NCBI GenBank assembly: GCA_035461175.1
Contig: DATHVR010000197.1
Coordinates: forward strand, 1 to 40,809
Length of the DNA stretch: 40,809 nucleotides
Direction: 5' to 3'
From: DATHVR01 sp035461175
GTDB taxonomy: Bacteria > Actinomycetota > Acidimicrobiia > Spongiisociales > ZC4RG35
Of the stretch, positions 15,287-23,752 are shown one piece after another; positions within the stretch are counted from its first letter, which is position 1; each line of letters starts with the position of its first letter. Made by a program: the position numbers and the translations under genes. The notes below the pieces were generated by a model. That model was not told the origin of the DNA, ran no database searches, and saw only the letters and a program-made list of their open reading frames with translations.

Positions 15287-16159
15287 ATGAAGGTGTCGAT
15301 ACTCGGGATGGGACGGATGGGAGCGGCCATGGCCCGACGCCTGGCCGGCGACGACTTCGAACTCACCGTGTGGAACCGTTCCCCCGAGCCGGCCCGGGCG
15401 ATTGCCGACGCCACCGGCGCCACCGTGGTCGCTTCTGCCGCAGAGGCAGCCGCGGCGGCAGAAGTGGTGGTGTCGAGCCTGGCCGACGACGCCGCCTGCG
15501 ACGCCGTCCACACCGGTCCCCGGGGAACCCTGGAAGGGATCCGGGAGGGGGTGGTGGTACTCGAAACCTCGACCGTCGACCCCGAAACCGTCCGTCGGCT
15601 GGCCGCCCGCTTCGCCGAAGGCGGGGCCCACCTGCTCGACGCTCCGATATCGGGAAGCGTGGCACTGGTCGAGCAGGGAACCCTCACGGCCATGGTGGGA
15701 GGGGAAGCGGAAGCTCTGGAACGGGCCCGTCCGGTACTGGAGCGGCTCACGAAAGCCGTCTTCTACCTGGGAGAAAGCGGGGCCGGAGCGACGATGAAGC
15801 TGGCGGTGAATGCGCTGGTCCATGCCACCAACCTGGCGATCGCCGAGGCCCTGGTGCTAGCCGAATCGGCCGGAGTCGACCGCCGGCAGGCGTACGAGGT
15901 CTTTGCCAGTTCGGCCGCCGCCTCCCCGTTCCTCCTCTACAAGCGAGCGGGGTTCGAGGACCCCGAATCCGCCCCGGTGGCGTTCTCGCTGGACCTGGTG
16001 GGAAAGGACCTCGACCTGATCCTGGGCCTGGCTCATCGCCGCGGTGCTGCGATGCCCCAGCTGGAGGTCACCGCCGAGACCACCTCCGCCGCCATCGCCG
16101 CCGGCCGCGGCGGCGAGGACATGAGCGCGGTGGCGGAGTTCCTACGACTCGATCGCTAG
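15287..16159 (+). CDS. Beta-hydroxyacid dehydrogenase, 3-hydroxyisobutyrate/tartronate-semialdehyde type
   Basis: The 290-residue NAD(P)-dependent enzyme starts with the Rossmann motif GMGRMGAAMA (about 7-16). It has the substrate-binding stretch DAPISGSVALVEQGTL (118-133) and the catalytic Lys171 in GAGATMKLAVN. The family includes 3-hydroxyisobutyrate, tartronate-semialdehyde, L-serine and gamma-hydroxybutyrate dehydrogenases; the substrate here cannot be fixed. The ATG at 15287 follows a GAGGAG ribosome site. It diverges from the M24-E1 operon across two LacI-type operators, so the two units are probably co-regulated. Its last 18 bp overlap the convergent amidohydrolase gene. Confidence 0.87.
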   Translation: MKVSILGMGRMGAAMARRLAGDDFELTVWNRSPEPARAIADATGATVVASAAEAAAAAEVVVSSLADDAACDAVHTGPRGTLEGIREGVVVLETSTVDPETVRRLAARFAEGGAHLLDAPISGSVALVEQGTLTAMVGGEAEALERARPVLERLTKAVFYLGESGAGATMKLAVNALVHATNLAIAEALVLAESAGVDRRQAYEVFASSAAASPFLLYKRAGFEDPESAPVAFSLDLVGKDLDLILGLAHRRGAAMPQLEVTAETTSAAIAAGRGGEDMSAVAEFLRLDR

Positions 16160-17740
16160 GCCGGCGAAGCCGGTCCCGCGGTGGACCGGGCCACCCCCGA
16201 GCAGAGTGAGCTCGGAACTGATCTCGGGGAGGCGATCGGGTTCGACCTCGAAGGGGTCGGCGGTGAGAACCGCCACGTCGGCCAGTGCCCCTGCTTCGAG
16301 GTGCCCCCGGTCGGCCTCTTCGAAGCTGAACCAGGCGCTGCCCCGCGTATAGGCGGTCAAAGCCTGCTCGACCGAGAGGCGATGCCGCTCCTCCCGGGGC
16401 CGGGCACCGTCGACCGACTTGCCTGTCACGAGCCACCAGAGCGACCACCACGGATTGGGAGGCGCCACCACGGTGGCGTCGGTGCCGGCTCCGAGCGGGA
16501 TACCGAGATCGACGATGTCGCCCAGCGGCGGAGAGTTGGCGGCAGGCACCTCGCCCCAGAGGGCGGCCGAGTCCGCCGCCCGGTACATGAGGCGGTTCTG
16601 GATGGCGATCCCGGCCCCGAGCCGTCGGACCCGCTCGAGGTTGGACCGTCCGATCGGCTCGGCATGGGCGAGCGAAAAGCGACGACCGTTGAGGCCGTGG
16701 CGGCGGTCGACCGCCTCCCACACGTCCAGCACCGCCGAGATGGTCTCGTCAAAGATGGCGTGCATGTGCACCGGCCAGCCATGGCGAGCAAGCAGGTCGG
16801 TGATCTCGAGAAGTTGAGCGCGGGAGCTCTGGCTCACCTGGAAGGGTCGCACGCCCTCCATGTCGTGGCACCCGAAGCTGAGAATCTCTCCCATCCCGAC
16901 GTAGCGGAGCATCCGGTCCCCGAAGCCCGGCTGGATGTATCGCACCCACTGGCGGATGTCGTCGAGCTCGTCGCCACGCGAGGCGGGAACCAGGTAGAGG
17001 CGGATCCGCAGGTCGAGCAGATCGTTCCTCCAGAGATCGAACATGGTGGTGTAGGAGGCGGGGGTGATCCCGAACCCGCCGGGGTCGACGGCACCGGTGA
17101 GCCCGTAGGAGGCGAGGTCTGCGATGAGCGAACGGGTGGAAGCCGCCTCCATCTCCCGGCTGGGGGAGCCGAATGAGGCGAGCACCCTTCCGAAGGCCTC
17201 GGGACCCGATATCCGCCCGGTCGGTTCCCCGTCGTCGCCCCGCTCCAGGCCCGCCACCTCGCCGGCGGAGAGGATTCGGTTCAGCCCGGCGGTGTTGAGG
17301 AGTCCCTCCTCGTAGAGCAGTTGCACATAGACGGGGTGCTCGGGTGCGACAGCGTCGAGGTCCTCCCGGCTCGGTCCCGAACCTTCCCGGAAGCGGCCCG
17401 GGTGCCAGCCGCCCAGAACGCGCAGCCAGGTGCCGGGGGGACGGCGAGCGGCGTCGGCCCGGAGTCGTTCCAACCCATCGGCCAGGCTGTCGAGGTCGTC
17501 CCAGCGGGTGGTCTCATCCCAGGTCAGGCCGCCCCGCAGGACATGGATGTGGGAGTCGATCAGACCGGGGATCGCCCGTCTCCCGCCCAGGTCGATCTCG
17601 GTTGCGGCGCCGGGAAGGCGCTCGGCCACCTCGGCCCGGGTCCCGGCCGCCACCACCCGGTCACCGGCGATCCCGATCGCATCGACGGTGCGGCGACCGG
17701 TCCAGATCGGACCCCCGGCGAGAAGGAGAGGCTTGGCCAC
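16142..17740 (-). CDS. Amidohydrolase, YtcJ-like (Amidohydro_3)
   Basis: The 532-residue metal-dependent hydrolase of the amidohydrolase superfamily has the N-terminal beta domain plus GLIDSHIHV (HxH metal ligands, about residues 58-66). Further ligands are in WPVHMHAIFDE and SLAHAEP, and the metal Asp is in GAGTDATV. A C-terminal composite-domain segment follows (GALADVAVLTADPF). YtcJ-like proteins hydrolyse amide bonds of small, often N-acylated or cyclic, molecules; the natural substrates are mostly unknown. The GTG start at 17740 is 9 nt after the stop of the PPOX gene, so the pair is an operon behind the operator at 18154. No signal peptide is seen. Confidence 0.85.
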   Translation of the reverse strand: MAKPLLLAGGPIWTGRRTVDAIGIAGDRVVAAGTRAEVAERLPGAATEIDLGGRRAIPGLIDSHIHVLRGGLTWDETTRWDDLDSLADGLERLRADAARRPPGTWLRVLGGWHPGRFREGSGPSREDLDAVAPEHPVYVQLLYEEGLLNTAGLNRILSAGEVAGLERGDDGEPTGRISGPEAFGRVLASFGSPSREMEAASTRSLIADLASYGLTGAVDPGGFGITPASYTTMFDLWRNDLLDLRIRLYLVPASRGDELDDIRQWVRYIQPGFGDRMLRYVGMGEILSFGCHDMEGVRPFQVSQSSRAQLLEITDLLARHGWPVHMHAIFDETISAVLDVWEAVDRRHGLNGRRFSLAHAEPIGRSNLERVRRLGAGIAIQNRLMYRAADSAALWGEVPAANSPPLGDIVDLGIPLGAGTDATVVAPPNPWWSLWWLVTGKSVDGARPREERHRLSVEQALTAYTRGSAWFSFEEADRGHLEAGALADVAVLTADPFEVEPDRLPEISSELTLLGGGPVHRGTGFAGLAIES

Positions 17741-17749
17741 CGGACCGAT

Positions 17750-18133
17750 CTATCTCACGAGCTGGCGATCGGGAGCGATCTTGATGATGACCCGCTCGGT
17801 CTGGATCGGGTTCTGGTAGTCGTGCCCCAGGTATTTCCGCGACAGTTCGTCGATGTGCTCCCGGGCCCGGGGGCCGCCTTCCACCGCCACCACGTCACCG
17901 CGGATCTCGGCCCAGGACCACATGTCCTCGCGGTCCCACACCGTGACGGTGGCGCGGGGATCCCGTTCGACGTTGCGAGCCTTCTGACGATGCCGCTCGG
18001 TGTTGACGAGAACATGCTCCCCGTCCGTGTCGACCCAGACCGGATGGGTCTGGGGCCGCCCATCCGGCATCAGCGTGGTGATCACGCCGTAGTTGGGTCC
18101 CTGCAGGAGTCGTTTTGCCTTGTCATCGATCAT
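17750..18133 (-). CDS. PPOX-class flavin/F420-dependent oxidoreductase
   Basis: The 127-residue split-barrel protein resembles the actinobacterial PPOX-class F420-dependent enzymes (TIGR03618-like; family named from recall). It has the typical start LLQGPNYGVITTLMPDGRPQTHPVWVDTDGEHVLVNT, and later KARNVERDPRATVTV. Such proteins use F420 (or FMN) to reduce or oxidise small molecules. The ATG at 18133 has no ribosome site, but TAGGGT (18146-18141 on the minus strand) sits 7 nt upstream, so the mRNA is probably leaderless. It is the first gene of an operon with the amidohydrolase. The operator at 18154-18167 lies just upstream of the -10 box. Confidence 0.82.
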   Translation of the reverse strand: MIDDKAKRLLQGPNYGVITTLMPDGRPQTHPVWVDTDGEHVLVNTERHRQKARNVERDPRATVTVWDREDMWSWAEIRGDVVAVEGGPRAREHIDELSRKYLGHDYQNPIQTERVIIKIAPDRQLVR

Positions 18134-18140
18134 GGGCCCG

Positions 18141-18146
18141 ACCCTA
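18141..18146 (-). promoter_or_regulatory. -10 box of the PPOX-amidohydrolase operon
   Basis: TAGGGT on the minus strand ends 7 nt before the PPOX start codon, which predicts a leaderless transcript. The -35 region would fall inside the LacI-type operator at 18154-18167. Confidence 0.45.
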
Positions 18147-18153
18147 ATCGCCC

Positions 18154-18167
18154 TGCAATCGCTTGCT
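18154..18167. promoter_or_regulatory. LacI-type operator upstream of the PPOX-amidohydrolase operon
   Basis: TGCAATCGCTTGCT matches the consensus GCAAnCGnTTGC fully across its 12-bp core. It lies immediately upstream of a TANNNT -10 box of the leaderless PPOX gene, an arrangement suited to repression. Confidence 0.75.
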
Positions 18168-18172
18168 GCACA

Positions 18173-18254
18173 TGATTATCAAGGGGGGACGACCCCCCTG
18201 AAACCCCCCGCCGTGATCATCAAGGGGGAACGACCCCCCTGAAACCCCCCGCCG
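18173..18254. repeat. 41-bp tandem duplication containing G/C hairpins
   Basis: Two adjacent 41-bp units (18173-18213 and 18214-18254) are identical at 39 of 41 positions. Each holds a run of five or six G followed after a short loop by CCCCCC, forming a small G:C stem, and then a second C-run. They lie in the 210-bp gap between the end of the first transporter operon (livF stop at 18344) and the PPOX promoter. They may act as a terminator of the transporter transcript, but there is no T-run. Confidence 0.8.
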
Positions 18255-18343
18255 CCGACCCACCCAACCACTCCGCACCGAAGGGCGATCCGCCCCAGCG
18301 CCCACCTCAGACATCGTCTGTCGCCGAGCCGCTTGCTGCTGCG

Positions 18344-19048
18344 TCACACGCCCAGGTAGGCGGCGCGGACGGCGGGGTCGTCAAGGAGGGCGGCGGCGGG
18401 GGCCTCTTTGACGATGCGGCCCTGTTCGAGCACGTAGCCGCGGGAGGCGAGTTCGAGGGCCTCGACCACATTCTGTTCCACCACAAGGACCGCCACTCCT
18501 TCCCGGTTGATCTCGGAGAGGATCTCGAAGATGGCGTCGACGATGACCGGGGCCAGACCGAGCGACGGCTCGTCGAGGAGGAGGACCCGGGGCCGGGCCA
18601 TCAGGGCCCGACCGATGGCCAGCATCTGCTGCTCGCCGCCGCTCAGGCTCCCGGCGAGCTGGTTGCCTCGCTCGGCGAGGATGGGGAAGATCTCACAGAC
18701 CCGCTGATAGGTCTCGGCCCGGTGGGGCCGGGCATCGGCGTGGTAGGCACCTATCTCGAGGTTGTCGCGCACGGTCATCTCCGGAAAGACCTGGCGACCC
18801 TCGGGCACCACCGCCATCCCCGCCGAGCACACCTGGTGGGACTTGAGATCGGTCAGCGTCTCCCCGTCGAGGATCACCTCTCCCTCCCACGCCGGCTGGA
18901 TGCCGGCGAGCACGTTGACGAGGGTGCTCTTGCCGGCGCCGTTGGGGCCGATGATCGTGACGATGTCCCCGTCTCCCACCCGCAGCGAGACGTCCCACAG
19001 CGCCTGTGCCGTCCCGTAGCCGCTCGCCACGCCGCGTACTTCAAGCAT
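18344..19048 (-). CDS. livF: LIV-type ABC transporter ATPase (LivF), system 1
   Basis: The 234-residue nucleotide-binding subunit energises uptake through the HAAT-family transporter encoded upstream. Walker A is GPNGAGKST (about 35-43), the signature is LSGGEQQML, and Walker B is VLLLDEPSLGLAP. The last residues RAAYLGV are typical of LivF. I chose the ATG at 19048 rather than 19093: MLEVRGVASGYG is the usual LivF start, and this ATG overlaps the livG stop by 8 nt. Last gene of the SBP-livH-livM-livG-livF operon. Confidence 0.9.
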   Translation of the reverse strand: MLEVRGVASGYGTAQALWDVSLRVGDGDIVTIIGPNGAGKSTLVNVLAGIQPAWEGEVILDGETLTDLKSHQVCSAGMAVVPEGRQVFPEMTVRDNLEIGAYHADARPHRAETYQRVCEIFPILAERGNQLAGSLSGGEQQMLAIGRALMARPRVLLLDEPSLGLAPVIVDAIFEILSEINREGVAVLVVEQNVVEALELASRGYVLEQGRIVKEAPAAALLDDPAVRAAYLGV

Positions 19049-19772
19049 GACCGGCTCGCTTTCCCAGATAGGCGGTGACGACCTGGGGGTCACGCATGAC
19101 CGTGGCCGGGTCGCCGTCGGCGATCACCGTACCGCCGTCGAGAACCATGATGCGGGTGGCGAGCTCGGTCACCACCCGCACCAGGTGCTCGACGATCACG
19201 ATCGTCACCCCGCGCTGGTGGATCCGCCTCACCATCTCGATCGACTCATTGATCTCGGTCGGATTGAGACCCGACAGCACCTCGTCCAGGAACAGCAGCC
19301 GGGGGCGGGCCGCCAGCGCCCTGGCCAACTCCAGATACTTGAGCTGGTGCAGATTCAGCGAGGAGATCGGCTCGGCGGCATACCGGGAGAGACCGGTGAA
19401 TTCGAGCCACTCCGTCGCCGATTCCCGGGCCGCCCCGGGGACCAGCGGATCGGATCCGAACATCAGCGGAAGCGACACGTTCTCGAGGGCGGTCATGGTG
19501 GAGAAGGGGCGGGGGATCTGATAGGTGCGGGCGATGCCCAGCTCGATGATCAGGTGGGCGGGGCGGCTGGTGATGTCGGCACCATCGAACACGATCTGAC
19601 CGGCGTCGGCCTCGTAGTGGCCGCTGAGCACGTTGATCAAGGTCGACTTGCCCGACCCGTTGGGGCCGACCAGCCCGAGGATCTCTCCCTGGTCGACGCG
19701 GCCGGAGACACCATCGAGAGCCCTGACCCCTCCGAAGTGCTTGGCGATGTCCGTGAAGACGAGATCAGACAT
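19041..19772 (-). CDS. livG: LIV-type ABC transporter ATPase (LivG), system 1, with divergent signature motif
   Basis: The 243-residue ATPase has Walker A GPNGSGKST and a Walker B followed by DEVLSGLNPTE rather than the usual DEPxxGLNP. The ABC signature, normally LSxGQ, reads LNLHQ. A LivG subgroup with such changes exists to my knowledge, so this is likely asymmetric ATP-site degeneration rather than inactivation. The partner LivF keeps an intact signature. The start codon overlaps the livM stop by 8 nt, and its stop overlaps the livF start. Confidence 0.88.
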   Translation of the reverse strand: MSDLVFTDIAKHFGGVRALDGVSGRVDQGEILGLVGPNGSGKSTLINVLSGHYEADAGQIVFDGADITSRPAHLIIELGIARTYQIPRPFSTMTALENVSLPLMFGSDPLVPGAARESATEWLEFTGLSRYAAEPISSLNLHQLKYLELARALAARPRLLFLDEVLSGLNPTEINESIEMVRRIHQRGVTIVIVEHLVRVVTELATRIMVLDGGTVIADGDPATVMRDPQVVTAYLGKRAGHA

Positions 19773-20898
19773 GCGCCTCCTCTCGATCCGGTTCCGACGG
19801 CACCGGTGCGCGCCGTCGGCGGGGGAGCATCACCGCCACCACTGCCCCGAGGAGGATGTAGGCGAGCATGGTGACGGCCGAGCCTTCCACTCCCACCACC
19901 AGGCCGAAAACCAGGCCCAGACCGGCCCCGATCAGGGTCATCCACGGCCGCTCGCGCATGCGCAGGTACAGACCCTCCTTGACCGCCACGATCATCAGGA
20001 TGAGGAGCGCCCCCACGATGAGGTCACTGAAGTCCTCCAGCCCGGCGCGGTTGAGGCGGTCGTTGAGCGTGTAGACCACGAGTGCCCCCACGATCGGCCC
20101 GGCCCAGTGCCTGGTGCCGCCGAGGATGGACATGAGGATGACCAGGAGCGGGACCCGGATGTTGAACACGTCCTCGATCGTCACGTAGCTGATCTGGAGC
20201 GAGTTGACCGCTCCCGACAGCCCGGCCAGGAAGGTGCTGAGGCCGAGAGCGATCATCTTGAACCGGAAGGTGGGGACCCCCAGCGTCTCGGCCACGTCCT
20301 CATCGTCGCGGATCGCGAACAGGCCCCAGCCGAGCCGGGAGTGCTGGACCAACTGGGCGGTGATGACGGCCAGCGCCGCCGCGATGAGCCCGAGGCGGAA
20401 GATCATCGACTGGAAGTCGCCCAGTATCTCGGGCAGTTCGATGCCGGAGATACGGATTCCCTGGCCCCCGTCGATGGTCGAACTGACTCGCGCCAGCGCC
20501 CCCATCACGAAGGCAACGGCCAGCGTCATCAGGGCGAAGATCTCTCCCCGCAGCTTGCGGAGTCGGAACACCACCAGGCCGATGAACAGCCCCAGCACAG
20601 CCGCCGCCACTCCGCCCGCCACGATGCTGGGCAGAAGCGGCCACCCCTGCTTGGAGGCGAGAACGCCCACGGCGTACACCCCGACGCCGTAGAAGGCGCC
20701 CTGACCGAAGCTGAAGTAGCCGGAGAAACCGGTGAACAGGTTCCAGCTCGACGCCTGGGCGACCCAGAAGAAGACGGCGTACATGAAGAGCAGGTAGAAG
20801 ATCGGCCAGTCGAACACCGGCTGCAGATCGGGCACGAACCAGAGGGCGGCCGCCACGATCAGCGTGGCCACCGAGACGAGGACCGGCTTCCTGCTCAT
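19765..20898 (-). CDS. livM: LIV-type ABC transporter permease (LivM), system 1
   Basis: This 377-residue inner-membrane permease has about 10 hydrophobic helices. It contains the LivM-type stretch SSWNLFTGFSGYFSFGQGAFYGVGVYAVGVL (about residues 50-80) and the cytoplasmic EAA-like coupling loop GWGLFAIRDDEDVAETLGVPTFRFKM. The C-terminus extends with two extra hydrophobic segments (about 318-365) and an Arg-rich tail not found in all LivM proteins. The ATG at 20898 overlaps the livH stop (ATGA), and a longer frame to 21528 only reads through livH. Confidence 0.9.
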   Translation of the reverse strand: MSRKPVLVSVATLIVAAALWFVPDLQPVFDWPIFYLLFMYAVFFWVAQASSWNLFTGFSGYFSFGQGAFYGVGVYAVGVLASKQGWPLLPSIVAGGVAAAVLGLFIGLVVFRLRKLRGEIFALMTLAVAFVMGALARVSSTIDGGQGIRISGIELPEILGDFQSMIFRLGLIAAALAVITAQLVQHSRLGWGLFAIRDDEDVAETLGVPTFRFKMIALGLSTFLAGLSGAVNSLQISYVTIEDVFNIRVPLLVILMSILGGTRHWAGPIVGALVVYTLNDRLNRAGLEDFSDLIVGALLILMIVAVKEGLYLRMRERPWMTLIGAGLGLVFGLVVGVEGSAVTMLAYILLGAVVAVMLPRRRRAPVPSEPDREEAHV

Positions 20899-21767
20899 AC
20901 TCTTCCCTTGCTCCCGAGGATTCCCTCGGGACGGATCAGGAGGGTGCCGATCAGAACCAGGAAGATGGCCAGTGGCGCCATCGGTGGCCCGGCGATGACG
21001 GTGGCGAAGGCTCCCACCAGGCCGATGATGAGCGCCGCGATCAGGGTCCCGAGCGTGCTCCCGAGACCGCCCAGGATCACGACGGAGAAGACGATGCCGA
21101 ACCATTCCACCGCCGCGCCCGGGAACAGGGCCCGGCTCATGGCGATGAACACCCCGGCCATGGCGGCGTAGGCGGCGGCGAGGCCGGCCAGTTGCATCGA
21201 GACGCGGTGCGGGTCGATCCCGAATGCCCGGGCCACACTGCGATCCTGGGCGAGGGCGCGGACGGCGCGTCCGAAGTCGGTCCGGTCGAGAAGGAAACGG
21301 GTGCCGAAGGCGACCACGATCGAGATCAGGAACGCCCCCAGCAGGGGGACCGGCAGGGCGACGGGGCCGATCCACACCGACTCGGTGGCGTAGGGGTTCT
21401 GCACCGTGTCCATCCGCCGGAAGTCGGCCGACCAGACGGTCGACATCAGGCTCTCGAGGATGATGAAGAGGCCGAAGGTGAAGAGGAGCGACTCGAACTC
21501 CGAGATCCGGATCCGGTTGAAGACCCATTGCAGGGCCATTCCGGCCAGGCCGAACAGTGGCACGCAGACCAACAGCGCCAGGAAGGGGTCGAGCCCGAAC
21601 GACACCGCCAGCTCATAGGTGATGTAGCCCGACAACAGGATGAACGAGAAGTGGGCCAGATTGATGATCTTGAGCACGCCCCAGGAGAGAGACATCCCCA
21701 GCGACATCAGGGCGTAGAGGCCACCGGCGAGCAACCCCGAAACCAGGGCCTGGCGAATCAGCGACAC
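20895..21767 (-). CDS. livH: LIV-type ABC transporter permease (LivH), system 1
   Basis: The 290-residue permease has the LivH hallmark GLLAGGLYALMSLGMSLSWGVLKIINLAHFSFILLSGYITY at the N-terminus, the coupling loop GRAVRALAQDRSVARAFGIDPHRV, and the C-terminal LLIRPEGILGSKGRV. About eight helices are visible. The start is GTG at 21767 with a weak ribosome site. A strong hairpin (21797-21845) separates it from the binding-protein gene, so it is likely made in lower amounts than the binding protein. Confidence 0.9.
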   Translation of the reverse strand: MSLIRQALVSGLLAGGLYALMSLGMSLSWGVLKIINLAHFSFILLSGYITYELAVSFGLDPFLALLVCVPLFGLAGMALQWVFNRIRISEFESLLFTFGLFIILESLMSTVWSADFRRMDTVQNPYATESVWIGPVALPVPLLGAFLISIVVAFGTRFLLDRTDFGRAVRALAQDRSVARAFGIDPHRVSMQLAGLAAAYAAMAGVFIAMSRALFPGAAVEWFGIVFSVVILGGLGSTLGTLIAALIIGLVGAFATVIAGPPMAPLAIFLVLIGTLLIRPEGILGSKGRV

Positions 21768-21796
21768 GGGTCACCGTACCGAGATGGAAGCAGCCG

Positions 21797-21845
21797 GAGA
21801 AGGTCCGATCCGCCGGCCACGCGGCCGGCGGATCGGATCCTTCTC
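21797..21845 (-). terminator. Strong hairpin between SBP1 and livH (partial terminator or processing element)
   Basis: A stem of 7 bp (21797-21803 with 21839-21845) continues after one bulged T into 15 bp (21804-21818 with 21823-21837) around a 4-nt loop. No T-run follows on the minus strand. Its place directly after the binding-protein gene, inside the operon, fits a role in lowering or stabilising expression so that SBP exceeds permease. Confidence 0.75.
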
Positions 21846-21861
21846 GTCCAGAAGGGAGAGC

Positions 21862-23226
21862 TCATCCCTCCGGTGAGTACTCGAGGCTGCGGTCGGGAGC
21901 GGCGAACTCCTCGGGGTACACGACGTACCAGTCGCCGTCCTGCACCTGCTTCACATACGACAGATCGCCGTAGTAGTTGAAGTCCTCGGTGCCGTATTCG
22001 TAGTCACCGAAGATCGTGCTGACGCCGTTGTTCAACAGGTAGTCGCACACCTCGGGGTTGTCGAGACTGCCGGCACCTTCCACGCCCTGGATCAGCGTCT
22101 GCCACGCCGCCCACGAGGCGGAGGCCTGGGTCTCCATCGACGTGTACGGGATGCCGGCCTCGGCGGCTGCCTCTGCGAAGGCGGCCGCGATCTCGGCGTT
22201 CTCGGCGTCGTCGGTGAAGGGGGGATGGGGCTCGAAGGCGGTCACCGACAGCACCCCCTCGGCGCTCTCGCCGGCACCCAGCACCGGCCCGGGGGCGGGC
22301 CACTGCATGAAGATTCCGGCGGGGCGGTAGTCGAGGGCGTCCATCGCCGCCAGCAGGTTGGGACCGTCCACGCCCAGGGCACCGAGGTAGACGAAGTCGG
22401 GGTCGGCGTCGCGCACCTGGGCGGCGATCGGGCCCCAGTCATCGATGGTCAGCGGATACTGGACGTCGAGCACGACCTCGTAGCCGCGCTCCTCGGCGAT
22501 CTCCTTGGCGCCGCGGGCGTCCTGGGGGTCGCCGCTGTCGGGATACCCGTAAGCCACGAACATCGAGCCGGGGAACTGATTGATGACGAAAGCGATCGTC
22601 TCCGGCGGGTTGCCGGTCGACTCCAGAGCATCGAAGACCAGTTCCGGATTGGTGACGTTCGGATAGCGCCCCGTCGGCCAGGCCGGGAACTGGCACTGGT
22701 AGTCGAAGGCATAGGTGAGGCTGCCGGTGTGCTGGGGGAAGACGTAGTCGTAGCGATCCGCCACCTGCATGGCGGCGGCAATGGCGCCGGTCCCGTACGG
22801 ACCCATGACCAGGTCGACTCCGTCCTCGGTGATGAGCCGCTCGTACAGGGAAGCGGCCTGGTCGGCCACCGACTCGTCGTCGAGCACCCTCCATTCGACC
22901 GGGCGGCCCAACAGACCGCCCGCCTCGTTGAGACGCTCGACGTACAACTCTCCCGCCACCTGATGGATGGCGGCGGTGGGAGCAAGGGGTCCGGTGAGCG
23001 CGAGCGTGCTCCCGATCACGATCGGGTCGCCCGAGGGGGCCTCTCCTCCGGCCGTGGTTTCGGTGGCGGGGGCGGTGGTGTCGGGCGCCGACGTGTCGTC
23101 CGGCGCCGACGTGTCGTCCGGCGCCGCCGTGGTATCGGCACCGCCGTCGCCGCCGCAAGCGGCCACGATCATCGCCAGCACCGCCAGCAATGCCAGATGG
23201 CGCCTGGCCTTTCCGGTGGTCCGCAT
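21862..23226 (-). CDS. LIV-type substrate-binding lipoprotein (Peripla_BP_6), system 1
   Basis: The 454-residue exported receptor captures the substrate for the LivHMGF transporter. A lipoprotein signal peptide (KARRHLALLAVLAMIVAACGG) has the lipobox VAAC, so the mature protein is anchored by about Cys22. A Thr/Ala/Pro/Asp-rich linker with repeated DDTSAP units (about 28-60) separates the anchor from a type I periplasmic-binding fold (PIVIGSTLALTGPLAPT to the end). The ATG at 23226 sits 6 nt after GAGGAGG; the ATG at 23232 would be too close to it. The divergent promoter carries two LacI-type operators. Ligands of this family range from branched-chain amino acids to aromatics, amides and urea. 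Confidence 0.88.
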   Translation of the reverse strand: MRTTGKARRHLALLAVLAMIVAACGGDGGADTTAAPDDTSAPDDTSAPDTTAPATETTAGGEAPSGDPIVIGSTLALTGPLAPTAAIHQVAGELYVERLNEAGGLLGRPVEWRVLDDESVADQAASLYERLITEDGVDLVMGPYGTGAIAAAMQVADRYDYVFPQHTGSLTYAFDYQCQFPAWPTGRYPNVTNPELVFDALESTGNPPETIAFVINQFPGSMFVAYGYPDSGDPQDARGAKEIAEERGYEVVLDVQYPLTIDDWGPIAAQVRDADPDFVYLGALGVDGPNLLAAMDALDYRPAGIFMQWPAPGPVLGAGESAEGVLSVTAFEPHPPFTDDAENAEIAAAFAEAAAEAGIPYTSMETQASASWAAWQTLIQGVEGAGSLDNPEVCDYLLNNGVSTIFGDYEYGTEDFNYYGDLSYVKQVQDGDWYVVYPEEFAAPDRSLEYSPEG

Positions 23227-23296
23227 GGTCATCCTCCTCGTCTCGGGTCGTCTTCGCCTCGGATTCAGCGGCCGCCTCCCGGCCGGGGCCGGAGCC

Positions 23297-23310
23297 TGCA
23301 ATCGCTTGAA
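23297..23310. promoter_or_regulatory. LacI-type operator, SBP1 side
   Basis: TGCAATCGCTTGAA has a full left half-site GCAA, the central CG and TTG. It lies 71 bp upstream of the SBP1 start, in the gap shared with the divergent Dabb-cupin operon. Its centre is 35 bp from the second site at 23332. Confidence 0.68.
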
Positions 23311-23331
23311 GCCGGCTGAAGGCAACAATAA

Positions 23332-23345
23332 CGCAATCGATTGGA
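23332..23345. promoter_or_regulatory. LacI-type operator, Dabb-cupin side
   Basis: CGCAATCGATTGGA holds the perfect core CAATCGATTG. It lies about 100 bp upstream of the Dabb gene start and 35 bp (centre to centre) from the site at 23297, a spacing compatible with cooperative binding or looping by a LacI-type repressor. Confidence 0.7.
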
Positions 23346-23443
23346 AGAGGCGGGTGCAATCCTCCCGAGACCCGGGAGCCATTCCCTTGCCAAGCCTTTC
23401 CGCGCCTTCCTACAGTCCGGCCCGCAGCCGGTAGGAGGATCCG

Positions 23444-23752
23444 TTGACCGAACATTTCGTCCTGTTGAAGTGCCGACCCGGGCACGAGCCGGAACTCGAC
23501 GGTGCCCTCGCCCGCTTCGAGACCGAGATCCGCCGGCTCGAAGCGGTGATCGAGATCACCTCTGGGCGCAACTTCAACCGGGGCGCCGATGAACGGGGAT
23601 GGACCCACGGCATGCTGGTGCGTCTGCCCCTTCCCGCCGACCTGCCCGCCTACTGGGACCACCCCGCCCACCAACGACTGGTAGAGGTGCTGGAGCGAAC
23701 CTGCACCGACCGGTTCGCCGTCGATTACGAGACCGACAAGGAGCCACAGTGA
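23444..23752 (+). CDS. Dabb (stress-responsive A/B barrel) domain protein
   Basis: The 102-residue protein has the dimeric alpha+beta barrel pattern: MTEHFVLLKCRPG, LARFETEIRRLEAVIEITSGRNFNRGADERGWTHGMLVRL, AYWDHPAHQRLVEVLE and a terminal DRFAVDYE strand. In known proteins Dabb domains bind or transform small, often aromatic or polyketide-like, molecules. The start is TTG at 23444, supported by AGGAGG at 23433-23438. Its stop overlaps the GTG start of the double-cupin gene (GTGA), so the two are coupled. The unit faces two LacI-type operators. Confidence 0.8.
   Translation: MTEHFVLLKCRPGHEPELDGALARFETEIRRLEAVIEITSGRNFNRGADERGWTHGMLVRLPLPADLPAYWDHPAHQRLVEVLERTCTDRFAVDYETDKEPQ

Noticed and set aside
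18173..18254. CRISPR-like array
   Set aside because: Only two units, adjacent without spacers, and no cas genes in the window.
19633..21171. 512-codon plus-strand open frame across the first transporter operon
   Set aside because: Its translation is His/Asp/Glu/Arg-rich antisense of livM and livG, which have clear family motifs on the other strand.
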